Source: Nanoarchaeota archaeon SCGC AAA011-G17
GTDB taxonomy: Archaea > Nanobdellota > Nanobdellia > SCGC-AAA011-G17
Assembly (NCBI GenBank): GCA_000402515.1
Contig: AQRL01000028.1
Span: 1 to 38,023, forward strand
Direction: 5' to 3'
DNA length: 38,023 nt
Shown here: piece after piece, positions 1 through 7,232 of the stretch
Numbering within the stretch: the first letter of the stretch is position 1
Layout: each line of letters opens with the position of its first letter
Notes under the pieces: generated by a model
What the model was told of the DNA's origin: nothing
What the model saw: the letters and a program-made list of their open reading frames with translations, nothing else
Database searches by the model: none
Translations under genes and position numbers: made by a program

Positions 1-2
1 CA

Positions 3-131
3 AGAAATGGCACTGTCGCTGGGTTCTACGCCGGTTCCGGCTGGGCGAACCTCGATTGCAACCTGGATCCTCAGGTCTCGAGTGCTGGCCTCGGGGTATT
101 TCCGTGTGCCGAAGGCACGCCAAAAAACTAG
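3..131 (+). CDS. DGR1 target protein A, C-terminal end only (cut by window edge)
   Basis: The open frame enters from the left edge and stops at 129-131. Nearly all of the visible part is a variable repeat; it reads GTVAGFYAGSGWANL and continues to a C-terminal ...GTPKN. The frame matches the variable C-terminus of the next gene, which starts only 3 nt after this stop, so two target genes lie in tandem and are probably cotranscribed. By analogy with known DGR targets the variable residues would sit on the binding face of a C-type-lectin-like fold; that fold is inferred, since the rest of the protein is outside the window. Confidence 0.8.
   Translation, partial: RNGTVAGFYAGSGWANLDCNLDPQVSSAGLGVFPCAEGTPKN
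13..99 (+). repeat. Variable repeat VR1a of DGR1
   Basis: Aligns with the template repeat at 1646-1750. Over the first 70 nt I count 12 differences at template A positions and one G-to-T difference. At codon level template Asn, Asp and Arg codons become Tyr, Gly, Trp, Leu, Asp and Val here, while interleaved A-poor codons such as gcc, tcc, ctc and cct are unchanged. It lacks an 18-nt block that the template carries. Confidence 0.92.
106..118 (+). other. Post-VR hairpin, DGR1 VR1a
   Basis: GTGCC-GAA-GGCAC forms a perfect 5-bp stem with a GAA loop, starting 6 nt after the end of VR1a and inside the last codons of the target gene. An identical hairpin follows VR1b and the template repeat has none. 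The bacteriophage BPP-1 DGR needs a hairpin just downstream of VR for efficient retrohoming; this is the likely counterpart (inference). Confidence 0.7.
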
Positions 132-134
132 AAG

Positions 135-902
135 ATGAAAATACCAGATAAGATATTCGGAAGGGAAATAGGGGGAGCAATGGACAGATATCTTAATAGC
201 AAGAAGACTGTTAAGCAAGAAAGAATTCCCCAAAAAGATTTAGCTGTTAAAGCAAACATAAACAGAGCAGATTATGTGAAAATACCAAATACAGGCATTT
301 TGATTGCTAAAATTGAGCCGGATGAGTATAAAGGGTTGACATGGCAAGATACTCACTATAAATTAAATGAAAACGGACTATTCATGCCAACCCCTGCATT
401 ATTCATGCCTTATTTCATGAGTATAATAGATGCCCATAATAGGAAAATACAATTGTATGATGGAAATGAAAATCAAATAAGCAAAAAAGAAATAGAAGAT
501 ATTTACAAGCATTTAACAATAGACTACATAAATAATGGAGCATGGTCTTGGTTAGATGCCGATTTTAAGGTAGCTAATGATAGATTGCATATAAATTATA
601 ATCACAAAACAATCAATAATGATTTGCAACCCTGTAATACAGAGCCTTTAGAAAAATGTATAATGGAAGATTGTTATGTTTCTTTAAGATTCAATAAACA
701 AGGATTGCCAATAGAGGAATCAGGGGATGAATACAAGCAGGGAGAAAATATTTATTATTGGAAACCAGAGGAAGACAACAATTCTGTCGCTGGGTTCGTC
801 GCCGATTCCGGCAGGGCGGGCCTCGATTGCGACAGGAGTCCTCAGGACTCGGATGCTGACCTCGGGGTATTTTCTTGTGCCGAAGGCACGTCAAAAAATT
901 AG
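135..902 (+). CDS. DGR1 target protein B (variable C-terminus)
   Basis: A 255-residue protein starting 3 nt after the stop of target A. Roughly residues 45-105 contain DYVKIPNTGILIAKIEPDEY and GLFMPTPALFMPYF, a scaffold style I associate with DGR targets from uncultured archaea. The last ~40 residues (SVAGFVADSGRAGLDCDRSP onward) are encoded by VR1b and align with target A. The template would encode Asn, Asp or Arg at the positions that differ. There is no signal peptide or membrane helix, so the location is unknown. The 3' end overlaps convergent hicA by 4 nt. The role as a diversified binding protein follows from the VR; its ligand cannot be read from the sequence. Confidence 0.88.
   Translation: MKIPDKIFGREIGGAMDRYLNSKKTVKQERIPQKDLAVKANINRADYVKIPNTGILIAKIEPDEYKGLTWQDTHYKLNENGLFMPTPALFMPYFMSIIDAHNRKIQLYDGNENQISKKEIEDIYKHLTIDYINNGAWSWLDADFKVANDRLHINYNHKTINNDLQPCNTEPLEKCIMEDCYVSLRFNKQGLPIEESGDEYKQGENIYYWKPEEDNNSVAGFVADSGRAGLDCDRSPQDSDADLGVFSCAEGTSKN
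784..870 (+). repeat. Variable repeat VR1b of DGR1
   Basis: Aligns without gaps to template positions 1646-1715, then resumes at 1734 after an 18-nt block missing here. I count 12 mismatches in the first 70 nt and all are at template adenines (mostly A to G, one A to T). This is the signature of adenine-specific mutagenic retrohoming. Confidence 0.94.
877..889 (+). other. Post-VR hairpin, DGR1 VR1b
   Basis: Same GTGCC-GAA-GGCAC stem-loop as after VR1a, at the same 6-nt distance from the VR end. It is inside the coding region just before the stop codon. Confidence 0.7.
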
Positions 903-1126
903 AGTATTTTAAGAAAATCTTCTAAGCTTAATTCCGCTTGTTTCATAATGCTTTTTAATGTTCCTTTAGCAAGTTCTTTATGCAACGGAACCGGAATAGT
1001 TATCTTTCCTTTATCTGTTTCTTTATTTAAAATTGCATGACTTCCTTTGGTTCTCACATGTTTAAACCCAATCTTAGAAAGAGCTTTAATAACTTCTTTA
1101 CCCGATACTACAGGGAGCTTTGGCAT
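899..1126 (-). CDS. hicA: HicA-type mRNA interferase toxin
   Basis: A 75-residue protein of normal HicA size. It has the double-stranded-RNA-binding-like fold signature: GKEVIKALSKIGF followed by the catalytic-His motif KGSHAIL (His30) and ITIPVPLHKELAKGTLKSIMKQAEL. HicA toxins cleave mRNA when released from HicB. The start at 1126 is supported by a GAGGT ribosome-binding site 8 nt upstream. It overlaps the upstream hicB by 29 nt and converges with the DGR1 target, overlapping its stop. A toxin-antitoxin pair between DGR targets and the TR/RT could stabilise the cassette, but that is inference. Confidence 0.9.
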   Translation of the reverse strand: MPKLPVVSGKEVIKALSKIGFKHVRTKGSHAILNKETDKGKITIPVPLHKELAKGTLKSIMKQAELSLEDFLKIL

Positions 1127-1367
1127 TTCTAATTACCTCAACAACAGAAAATAACGGAATTTTATCACTAATCAATTCTTCATATTTCTCTGGCTGTTCT
1201 TCTAAATATAACTCAATAGCCTCTTTAATGTTTTTGATAGCTTCATCTGTATCTTTGCCTTGAGAAGCAATACCCAAGCTCGGACAATGGGCAACAAAAA
1301 TATCGCTATTATCGCTTAGCTTTTCCTTATTAATTACAATATCCATAAAATATTTTTTCTTCTCCAT
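1098..1367 (-). CDS. hicB: HicB-type antitoxin
   Basis: An 89-residue protein with the HicB core: an N-terminal strand (YFMDIVINKE), the DIFVAHCPSLGIASQGKDT segment and the AIKNIKEAIELYLEE helix. The partially degraded RNase H-like fold of HicB binds and inhibits HicA. The C-terminus is short and no extra DNA-binding domain is visible. It is the first gene of the hicBA operon and overlaps hicA. Confidence 0.88.
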   Translation of the reverse strand: MEKKKYFMDIVINKEKLSDNSDIFVAHCPSLGIASQGKDTDEAIKNIKEAIELYLEEQPEKYEELISDKIPLFSVVEVIRNAKAPCSIG

Positions 1368-1466
1368 AAAATCTTAATAATTTTGACCTTTTTAAGCCTT
1401 TTTATTTTTGTAAATATATGACGGAAATTATAAAAAGGATTACTTCTTTTTTTGCTTGTCCTAGAA

Positions 1467-1645
1467 ATTATCCTGATTTCGAATCAGGGATAATAAAGTG
1501 GGCTACATGCATATTCATTAAGGCATGGATGATTGAATCTATATGCCGATGAAATACAATAACAATAGTTAGTAGTAATGACAAGCCTTGGGGAAGTTTT
1601 GAACGAAAATTAGAGTTATGGTGAGACTTGATGAGTGTGCTATGC
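1467..1645 (+). ncRNA. Structured leader RNA upstream of DGR1 template repeat
   Basis: No gene lies in 1368-1775; this stretch holds the leader and the TR. Visible elements in order are: a hairpin (1467-1494, 12 pairs with one bulge, TCG loop); a 10-bp long-range helix pairing 1510-1519 with 1630-1639; a GGCAT/ATGCC hairpin (1522-1526 with 1543-1547); and the motif AAATACAA (1552-1559). The same elements occur in the same order upstream of the second TR at 22880-23015, with different base pairs in the helices. It is presumably the 5' part of the DGR RNA that the RT recognises; this function is inference. Confidence 0.7.
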
Positions 1646-1750
1646 CTGTCGCTAGGTTCAACGCCAATTCCGACAGGGCGAACCTCAATTGCAACAGGAA
1701 TCCTCAGAACTCGAAATCTAAAAAAGACGGGACTGCTGACCTCGGAATAA
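1646..1750 (+). repeat. Template repeat TR1 of DGR1
   Basis: Non-coding donor copy of VR1a and VR1b. In the VR frame it reads PVARFNANSDRANLNC then NRNPQNS, with AAC/AAT codons at the variable positions as is typical of DGR templates. It has an 18-nt in-frame A-rich block (1716-1733) absent from both VRs. It ends about 25 nt before the RT start. No GTGCC-GAA-GGCAC hairpin follows it. Confidence 0.93.
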
Positions 1751-1775
1751 CCCAGATTCTAGGACTCTTTTTATC

Positions 1776-2843
1776 ATGAAAACCTGTAAGAATCTCTATG
1801 AAAAAATATGCTCAATAGAAAATCTTGAACTGGCTTTCAAAAAAGCAAGAAAAGGAAAGACAAAAATGCCCTATGTAAAGGCATTTGAGAATAATCTTGA
1901 GGAAGAGATTCAAAAATTACATGAAGAGTTGTCAACATTTACATATAAGCCATTACCATTAAAAAGATTTATTGTTAGAGAGCCAAAAACAAGAACAATT
2001 CATGCTTCTGCTTTCAGAGACCGAGTTGTTTATCATGCTATTGTCAATATTTTAGAGCCGATTTTCGAAAAAATATTCATCCATGATTCTTATGCTTCAA
2101 GAAAAAATAAAGGAACGCATAAGGCAGTTGAAAGACTGGATAAATTTATAAGAAAAATAAGCAGGAATGGGAAATTAGTAAAAAATAACTATAATAAAAA
2201 CAATATTACTGGCTATGCATTAAAAGCAGACATCAGGCATTATTTCCAGACTGTTGACCATGAAGTTCTATTATACATTATAAAAAGAAAAATTAAAGAT
2301 GAAAATGTAATTTGGTTGATAAAACAAATACTGAATAATTTTGATGCAGAAATAAAAGGCAAGGGAATGCTGTTAGGAAATTTAACATCGCAATTCTTTG
2401 CAAACGTTTATCTGAATAAATTAGATTATTTTGTAAAGCACAAATTAAAGGCAAAATACTACATAAGATATGTTGATGATTTTGTAATTCTGCACAGCAA
2501 TAAAGAAATACTGGAAGAATATAAAGAGAAGATAAATATCTACCTTAAAGCATTAAAACTTGAATTGCATCCGGATAAGTCTAAAATAATCCCCTTAAAA
2601 AATGGAATAACTTTTTTAGGCTATAGAATATTTTATCATCACAAGTTATTAAGGAAAAGCAACTTAAGAAAATTTAAAAGAGAGTTTAATAAGAGATTAG
2701 ATTTGTACAAAAATGATTTATTAACTTATAATGATTTGGTTAATAGTATGCAGGGTTGGTTCGGCTATTCAATGCATGCAGACAACTATAAGTTCAGGAA
2801 AAGAATTATAAAAAAATTAATGTTAGAAAAAGAATTTGGCTAA
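1776..2843 (+). CDS. DGR reverse transcriptase (DGR1)
   Basis: A 355-residue RT, the usual size for DGR enzymes, with no maturase or endonuclease domain. Motifs: RDRVVYHAIV near residue 81; catalytic Asp152 in ADIRHYF; the DGR-typical LGNLTSQ at 200-206 (SQ where retroviral and group II RTs have SP); YVDD with Asp234/Asp235; then FLGYRIF near 280. It makes cDNA from the TR transcript with errors at adenines. It starts 26 nt after the TR, so TR and RT probably share a transcript. It is closely related to the RT at 23132-24223, with long identical blocks such as GNLTSQFFANVYLN and KLKAKYYIRYVDDFVILH. Confidence 0.96.
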   Translation: MKTCKNLYEKICSIENLELAFKKARKGKTKMPYVKAFENNLEEEIQKLHEELSTFTYKPLPLKRFIVREPKTRTIHASAFRDRVVYHAIVNILEPIFEKIFIHDSYASRKNKGTHKAVERLDKFIRKISRNGKLVKNNYNKNNITGYALKADIRHYFQTVDHEVLLYIIKRKIKDENVIWLIKQILNNFDAEIKGKGMLLGNLTSQFFANVYLNKLDYFVKHKLKAKYYIRYVDDFVILHSNKEILEEYKEKINIYLKALKLELHPDKSKIIPLKNGITFLGYRIFYHHKLLRKSNLRKFKREFNKRLDLYKNDLLTYNDLVNSMQGWFGYSMHADNYKFRKRIIKKLMLEKEFG

Positions 2844-2936
2844 GAACCAATTTAAACTATGAGTTTATATGTATAAACTGTAGATTTATATAAAAGAGAA
2901 CTTGTAAGATGTTAAAACAGAGAATACAAATTTAAA

Positions 2937-4433
2937 TTATTTCAACCAGACCCTTGCCTCTCTTATTTGTTTTAAATCATTCTTGTATAACTCTCTGATA
3001 TCATTTATTCTGTAATAGTCCATTATCATTCTATCAAAACCAGGACCCCATGCAAGTACAGGGCACTCAAATCCAAGTAAAGGCTTTACAACCTCTGGCC
3101 TGAATATCCCTGCTCCTCCTAATTCAATCCATTTTTTATGAACAGGATGATAAACCTCAATTTCAACATTAGGTTCGCAATAAGGAAAATAAGCAGGCCT
3201 GAATCTAGCATTCTCAAATCCCATCTTTTTAAAGAACTCTTTTAAATATCCAAGCAAATGCCTGAAATTAGCATTCGGGTCAACAACAATCCCCTCTGTC
3301 TGGTTAAATTCAAATAAATGGCTCCAATCCAAAGTCTCATTTCTGAAACACCTGCCAACAGAAAAGAATTTAGCAGGCAAATCCTCTTTTTTCAGAGCAG
3401 CAATTGTTCTTGCAGATAAAACAGTTGTATGTGTTCTCAAAACATTTTTCTTTGCTTCCTCTTCATTCCATTTTCCACCCCATCCCTTGCTGTTTGTTGT
3501 CCATCCATTTTCATGCACTTTTCTTATTTTATCAACTAATTCCTTTGGTAATTTCCCCTTTGCAGGATTTTTGATAAAGAAAGTATCTTGCATCTCCCTT
3601 ACAGGATGGTCTTGTGCAGTAAATAAAGCATCAAAATTCCAGAAGCTTGTTTGCACTAATGGTCCAGACATCTCTTTAAAACCCATCTCTAACCATATCT
3701 GTCTTGCATATTCTATTGATTCATTAACAAAATGTTTTCTGCCGTTGTAAATCTTTGGAACATTAATTTTGATGTCATAAGCCCTGAATCTTTTATTTTT
3801 CCACTCCTTATTCTTTAGAATTTTGCTATCAACACTATCAATAAAATTATCCTTAATCTCAGTTTTAATTAATTTTTCTCCTAGCTCATTTAGTTTAATA
3901 TCTCTTATCTTTTCAATCTTAATTTCAATTAGCTCTTTTCTTTTCCTGAATTCATCCAGCCTAGAGCCAAGATGTTTGCTTTCTGAAGGCAGGCTCTTTA
4001 AGAAATCTTCATCTTTTTTTATTTTACTCAGAACTTCCTTCCATTTATCAGTTCTTTTTACTTTATCATAAACAAATTCAATTGCCTTCTCTCTTTTTAG
4101 AATTCCTAAGCATGCGCTAATTTCGTCCTTATCCAGTCTGGCATTCTTCTTAATCTCATTCAAGCTTAGCTCTTTATCTAAACATTCTAAGAATCTTCTT
4201 TCAGGCAGCCCTTCTTTTAGATATTTTTCTCCATTTTCTCCAAGATAAACATTCTCTTTAATCTCAATATTTATTTTAAGAACATCCTTGTTTTCAAGCC
4301 ACTGCAAAGCCCGCATCACCTCTATCTCCTGCATTCCGCTTTTTTCAATTATTTCCTTGACATTTTTTAGTTTTAAAAAAGGCAGAACTTTTCTCTCTAA
4401 AGGGTGTAATTTCTCAATAAGCTTGTCTATCAT
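2937..4433 (-). CDS. pheS: Phenylalanine--tRNA ligase alpha subunit
   Basis: A 498-residue archaeal/eukaryal-type PheS that charges tRNA-Phe together with PheT (not in this window). The N-terminal third holds winged-helix modules (VMRALQWLENKDVLKI near residue 40). The C-terminal class II catalytic domain shows motif 2 FRNETLDWSHLFEFNQTEG and motif 3 GAGIFRPEVVKPLLG with AWGPGFDRMIMDYY. Its length is normal and no core motif is missing. It is last in a run of minus-strand genes beginning at 6769 and sits 38 nt downstream of the preceding gene. Confidence 0.97.
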   Translation of the reverse strand: MIDKLIEKLHPLERKVLPFLKLKNVKEIIEKSGMQEIEVMRALQWLENKDVLKINIEIKENVYLGENGEKYLKEGLPERRFLECLDKELSLNEIKKNARLDKDEISACLGILKREKAIEFVYDKVKRTDKWKEVLSKIKKDEDFLKSLPSESKHLGSRLDEFRKRKELIEIKIEKIRDIKLNELGEKLIKTEIKDNFIDSVDSKILKNKEWKNKRFRAYDIKINVPKIYNGRKHFVNESIEYARQIWLEMGFKEMSGPLVQTSFWNFDALFTAQDHPVREMQDTFFIKNPAKGKLPKELVDKIRKVHENGWTTNSKGWGGKWNEEEAKKNVLRTHTTVLSARTIAALKKEDLPAKFFSVGRCFRNETLDWSHLFEFNQTEGIVVDPNANFRHLLGYLKEFFKKMGFENARFRPAYFPYCEPNVEIEVYHPVHKKWIELGGAGIFRPEVVKPLLGFECPVLAWGPGFDRMIMDYYRINDIRELYKNDLKQIREARVWLK

Positions 4434-4471
4434 TAAATAGAATTGACATTAAGAATTAATAAAACTTTTGT

Positions 4472-5059
4472 TTATTTCTTCTTTCTATGGCTTTCTTTAT
4501 ATTTTTTCAATTCTTGAACAAATCCTTCTGCTCTATCCCAACTATACCCCATTTCAGTAAGAGTTTTTTCAATACTTTTTTCCGGTAATTCTATGAATTT
4601 AGACCAGGGAGTTATATTTTGATAACTTGGCCAACTTAGAACCCCCTCTCCTCTTTCAAGACAATAACCTATTTGTGTTCCCACATAAACAGAAAAAGGA
4701 ATCCACTCCATCTTTGGGGATTGTACCTCGGTTTTTCCCTCACATGTTCTAACTCTTGGCACTTTTTCTGTGTTTAACTTATCAGAAGATGATTCAGGAA
4801 AACCAATAACAAAAGGAAGTCCTGTAATGTCAGGAAAATAAGCTAATCTTGTTATAGCTACACCCGAGTCAGAATAAGCTAATTCCTTTACAGCTACACC
4901 AGAGTCAGAAAAGGATAAATTACAAAATCCTATCTTTAATCTTCCTTCAAGAACTTCACCATTACCCTTTCTATTCCCATATATTGGTGTTCCGGCAGGC
5001 TTATTGAATGTCTTATGCCCCTCTCCTATATCCCTATCAGATCCCCTTGTGTTTCCCAT
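4472..5059 (-). CDS. Hypothetical protein with tandem 12-residue repeat
   Basis: A 195-residue protein I do not recognise. Residues 51-62 and 63-74 are a near-perfect tandem duplication (SDSGVAVKELAY / SDSGVAITRLAY). The C-terminal third (SWDRAEGFVQELKKYKESHRKKK) is charged and probably helical. There is no signal peptide or membrane helix. It lies 14 nt downstream of the TrmB-family gene and is probably in its operon; no clear ribosome-binding site precedes the ATG. Confidence 0.7.
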   Translation of the reverse strand: MGNTRGSDRDIGEGHKTFNKPAGTPIYGNRKGNGEVLEGRLKIGFCNLSFSDSGVAVKELAYSDSGVAITRLAYFPDITGLPFVIGFPESSSDKLNTEKVPRVRTCEGKTEVQSPKMEWIPFSVYVGTQIGYCLERGEGVLSWPSYQNITPWSKFIELPEKSIEKTLTEMGYSWDRAEGFVQELKKYKESHRKKK

Positions 5060-5073
5060 TTTTATATTAAATT

Positions 5074-5901
5074 TTATTTCAGCTTAGTTAGTGTCTTTCT
5101 GCTGTCTTCTAGCTTTGTCCATATTCCTTCAAATAAGCTGGATAAAGCGCTAGCAAAGTAAGGTGTAGTTATCCATATACCAACATCATAGCTTGGATGT
5201 ACTTCTTTGTCATTCAAAACCATGAATAAAACATCCTTGTCATCTACTATAGCAAATCTTGCATTTATTCTCTGAGTATTTCTTATCTCAGCATAAGGCA
5301 GTAATTCCTTGACAATATCAATATTTGTCTTGTCAATAGGTGCAACAATTCTTACATTAACCTTTCTCTCTTTTAGTTTTCTTAAGCTCTTTTTCAGAGT
5401 TTCTCCCTTTCTCTTCAAGCCTTCAGAAGTTGTTACAATAACAACAGATTTTTTTGCATCTGTCAATAATTTATTCAGATGGTCATAAATACTGTCCCTG
5501 CCTTTAAAGCATCCGCTCAGCTCGCCGGGGTCAATATATTCTATTCCCTGTTTGTGCAGTAATTCTAATTCCTGGAATAAGCTGGTTGTTTTAACATCTT
5601 CTAATTTCTGTATTTTATTATCAGAAGCATCTTTATACTGCCTTTTTACTCTCTTGATTATCTCTTCAGGATCAACAGCAATATATTTTATCGGCTTGCC
5701 TAATTTCATAATAACAAATCCTTTTTTCTCTAAGGATTCAAGAACATCATAAGTTCTGCTTCTTGGAACTTCGCTTATCTCAGACAACTCGCCTGCATTG
5801 CTTATTCCTCTTGACAATAAGGCTGTCCATATCTTAACTTCATATATATTCAGATTAAATGCCTCTCTTAATTTTCCCAAAAATGTGTCTTTTACTATCA
5901 T
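5074..5901 (-). CDS. TrmB-family transcriptional regulator
   Basis: A 275-residue protein with an N-terminal winged helix (residues ~18-65; GELSEISEVPRSRTYDVLES and KKGFV), a linker coiled coil, and a C-terminal phospholipase-D-like effector domain (VVIVTTSEGLKRKGE; RFAIVDDKDVLFMVLND). TrmB regulators sense sugars or other metabolites and bind DNA near archaeal promoters; the ligand here is unknown. It overlaps the upstream gene by 4 nt (ATGA), so it is translationally coupled. Confidence 0.88.
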   Translation of the reverse strand: MIVKDTFLGKLREAFNLNIYEVKIWTALLSRGISNAGELSEISEVPRSRTYDVLESLEKKGFVIMKLGKPIKYIAVDPEEIIKRVKRQYKDASDNKIQKLEDVKTTSLFQELELLHKQGIEYIDPGELSGCFKGRDSIYDHLNKLLTDAKKSVVIVTTSEGLKRKGETLKKSLRKLKERKVNVRIVAPIDKTNIDIVKELLPYAEIRNTQRINARFAIVDDKDVLFMVLNDKEVHPSYDVGIWITTPYFASALSSLFEGIWTKLEDSRKTLTKLK

Positions 5902-6377
5902 TTTCCTTGTCTCCTATCACTCTCCGATGAATTATCAATAATATATCTTACTTCCTTTATATTCAAACTCAAAGCATTTGTATACTCTTGTTCGTTTAAT
6001 TTTCTTAATATCATTTTGTCAACTATGGAACCATAACAAAGACTTGCTGTTAGTATGTTTTCTCTAGCACATTCTCTTATTTTCTCTGCCAAAGGATTCC
6101 CTGCTTTTGCAAGACACTCTAAAGCAGTACAAAAATATGATGGATTTGTTATGCTTCCTGTTCCAAATGCTGTCATGATGGAAATTTGAGGAGAGATGCC
6201 TAAACTATCATTGTTTAAGATCATTCTGTAATAGATATGTGTATTATCTCTAAAATCTTCGGGATAAATGTCTCCGCTATGATCTAATTTGCCTATTAAT
6301 TCTAATCTTTTTTTTGCCTTTTCCCTTGATTCTGGAAGCCTTCCTCTTAATTCCTGTAATCTTTCAGACCTACTCAT
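5898..6377 (-). CDS. Hypothetical protein in TrmB operon
   Basis: A 159-residue soluble protein, not recognised. It is mostly helical, with a basic N-terminus (SERLQELRGRLPESREKAKKR), and contains four cysteines. It overlaps both neighbours by ATGA junctions (6374-6377 and 5898-5901), which supports its being a real, cotranslated gene. Confidence 0.72.
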   Translation of the reverse strand: MSRSERLQELRGRLPESREKAKKRLELIGKLDHSGDIYPEDFRDNTHIYYRMILNNDSLGISPQISIMTAFGTGSITNPSYFCTALECLAKAGNPLAEKIRECARENILTASLCYGSIVDKMILRKLNEQEYTNALSLNIKEVRYIIDNSSESDRRQGK

Positions 6378-6769
6378 TTTCTTTCTCCTGTTTTAAATTC
6401 TCTATATAACTCTTTTTCTTCATCAGTTGGATTAGAATAAACTAAATGAAACTGTCTATTCGCAGGTAAAAAAGTCCTTACTTTGTCGCATTCTCCATCT
6501 CTATTTGTGTCCATAAGAACAGTTGTAGGAAATACAGAAAGACCAAAATAATTTCTTTTAACAACTTCATTCTCAGATAATTTATACTCTACACCATATA
6601 ATTGCTCTACATTAGCTAATCTATGCTCTACATAAGCTCCAGCTAAAGCTCCTGACATTATTCCAGCTACCATCATTTTACCATTCCCTAATATTTTTAA
6701 TAATGATACAACTTTACTTCCCATTTTATTTTCCTTCATAATCTCTTTTAGAATCACGCTCTTCTTCAT
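6374..6769 (-). CDS. Hypothetical protein with glycine-rich membrane segment and calcium-loop-like motif
   Basis: A 131-residue protein, the first gene of the TrmB operon. Residues ~29-47 (GNGKMMVAGIMSGALAGAYV) look like one small-residue-rich membrane helix. Further on, DTNRDGECD fits the DxNxDGxxD loop of dockerin/EF-hand calcium sites. A TATA-like CTTTATAAATAG lies at 6785-6796 on this strand, only ~20 nt from the first ATG. The start could therefore be the ATG at 6724, which has AAGGA 7 nt upstream. Function unknown. Confidence 0.7.
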   Translation of the reverse strand: MKKSVILKEIMKENKMGSKVVSLLKILGNGKMMVAGIMSGALAGAYVEHRLANVEQLYGVEYKLSENEVVKRNYFGLSVFPTTVLMDTNRDGECDKVRTFLPANRQFHLVYSNPTDEEKELYREFKTGERK

Positions 6770-6877
6770 TATTGTATGAAATAACTATTTATAAAGCTTT
6801 CGGTTATTTACTATAATCAAGTAGCAACAAATACTATTTATATCACTTACATTATAATCCAATAAGAGGTGAATTAA

Positions 6878-7231
6878 ATGCCAAAAGCAATAAAAGCTAA
6901 GCCAGAAACAGTTTCAAAGGATAAAATTCTTGATCAATTAATTCAGAACAATCTAATTTTGCAGTCAAAGATAATAGATTTGGTAAAATCAAACGAGTCA
7001 TTAACATCAGAAATGAAAACAATGATTAATTTTTTTAGAGAAGCAGGAGAGCAAATGACCATGGAGTCAGAGGATGAGAGGTTAAAGCCATTATTAGGAA
7101 GGATAGGAGAATTATTAGAGCAGAATAAAGCAATCCTAAGGGGATTAATCTTGGTTCAGAAGTACATAAAGACATCATCTCCAGAGCTATCTACAAAATC
7201 ATCTATGGACTCTTTTGATTCTTCCTTTTAA
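6878..7231 (+). CDS. Small coiled-coil protein, conserved-looking
   Basis: A 117-residue protein, mainly one long helix (ILQSKIIDLVKSNESLTSEM to LLEQNKAILRGLILVQKYI), with a Ser-rich acidic tail. GAGGTG 7 nt before the ATG is a good ribosome-binding site, and a TATA-like TATTTATATC sits about 45 nt upstream. It is divergent from the TrmB operon. The next gene starts 1 nt after its stop, so the two are probably cotranslated. I cannot name a function. Confidence 0.75.
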   Translation: MPKAIKAKPETVSKDKILDQLIQNNLILQSKIIDLVKSNESLTSEMKTMINFFREAGEQMTMESEDERLKPLLGRIGELLEQNKAILRGLILVQKYIKTSSPELSTKSSMDSFDSSF

Positions 7232-7232
7232 T

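Noticed and set aside
1646-1761. Alternative short reading frame through TR1 starting ATGAGTGTGCTATGC
   Set aside because: The frame is not the one used by the VRs and encodes nothing recognisable; the TR is a non-coding template.
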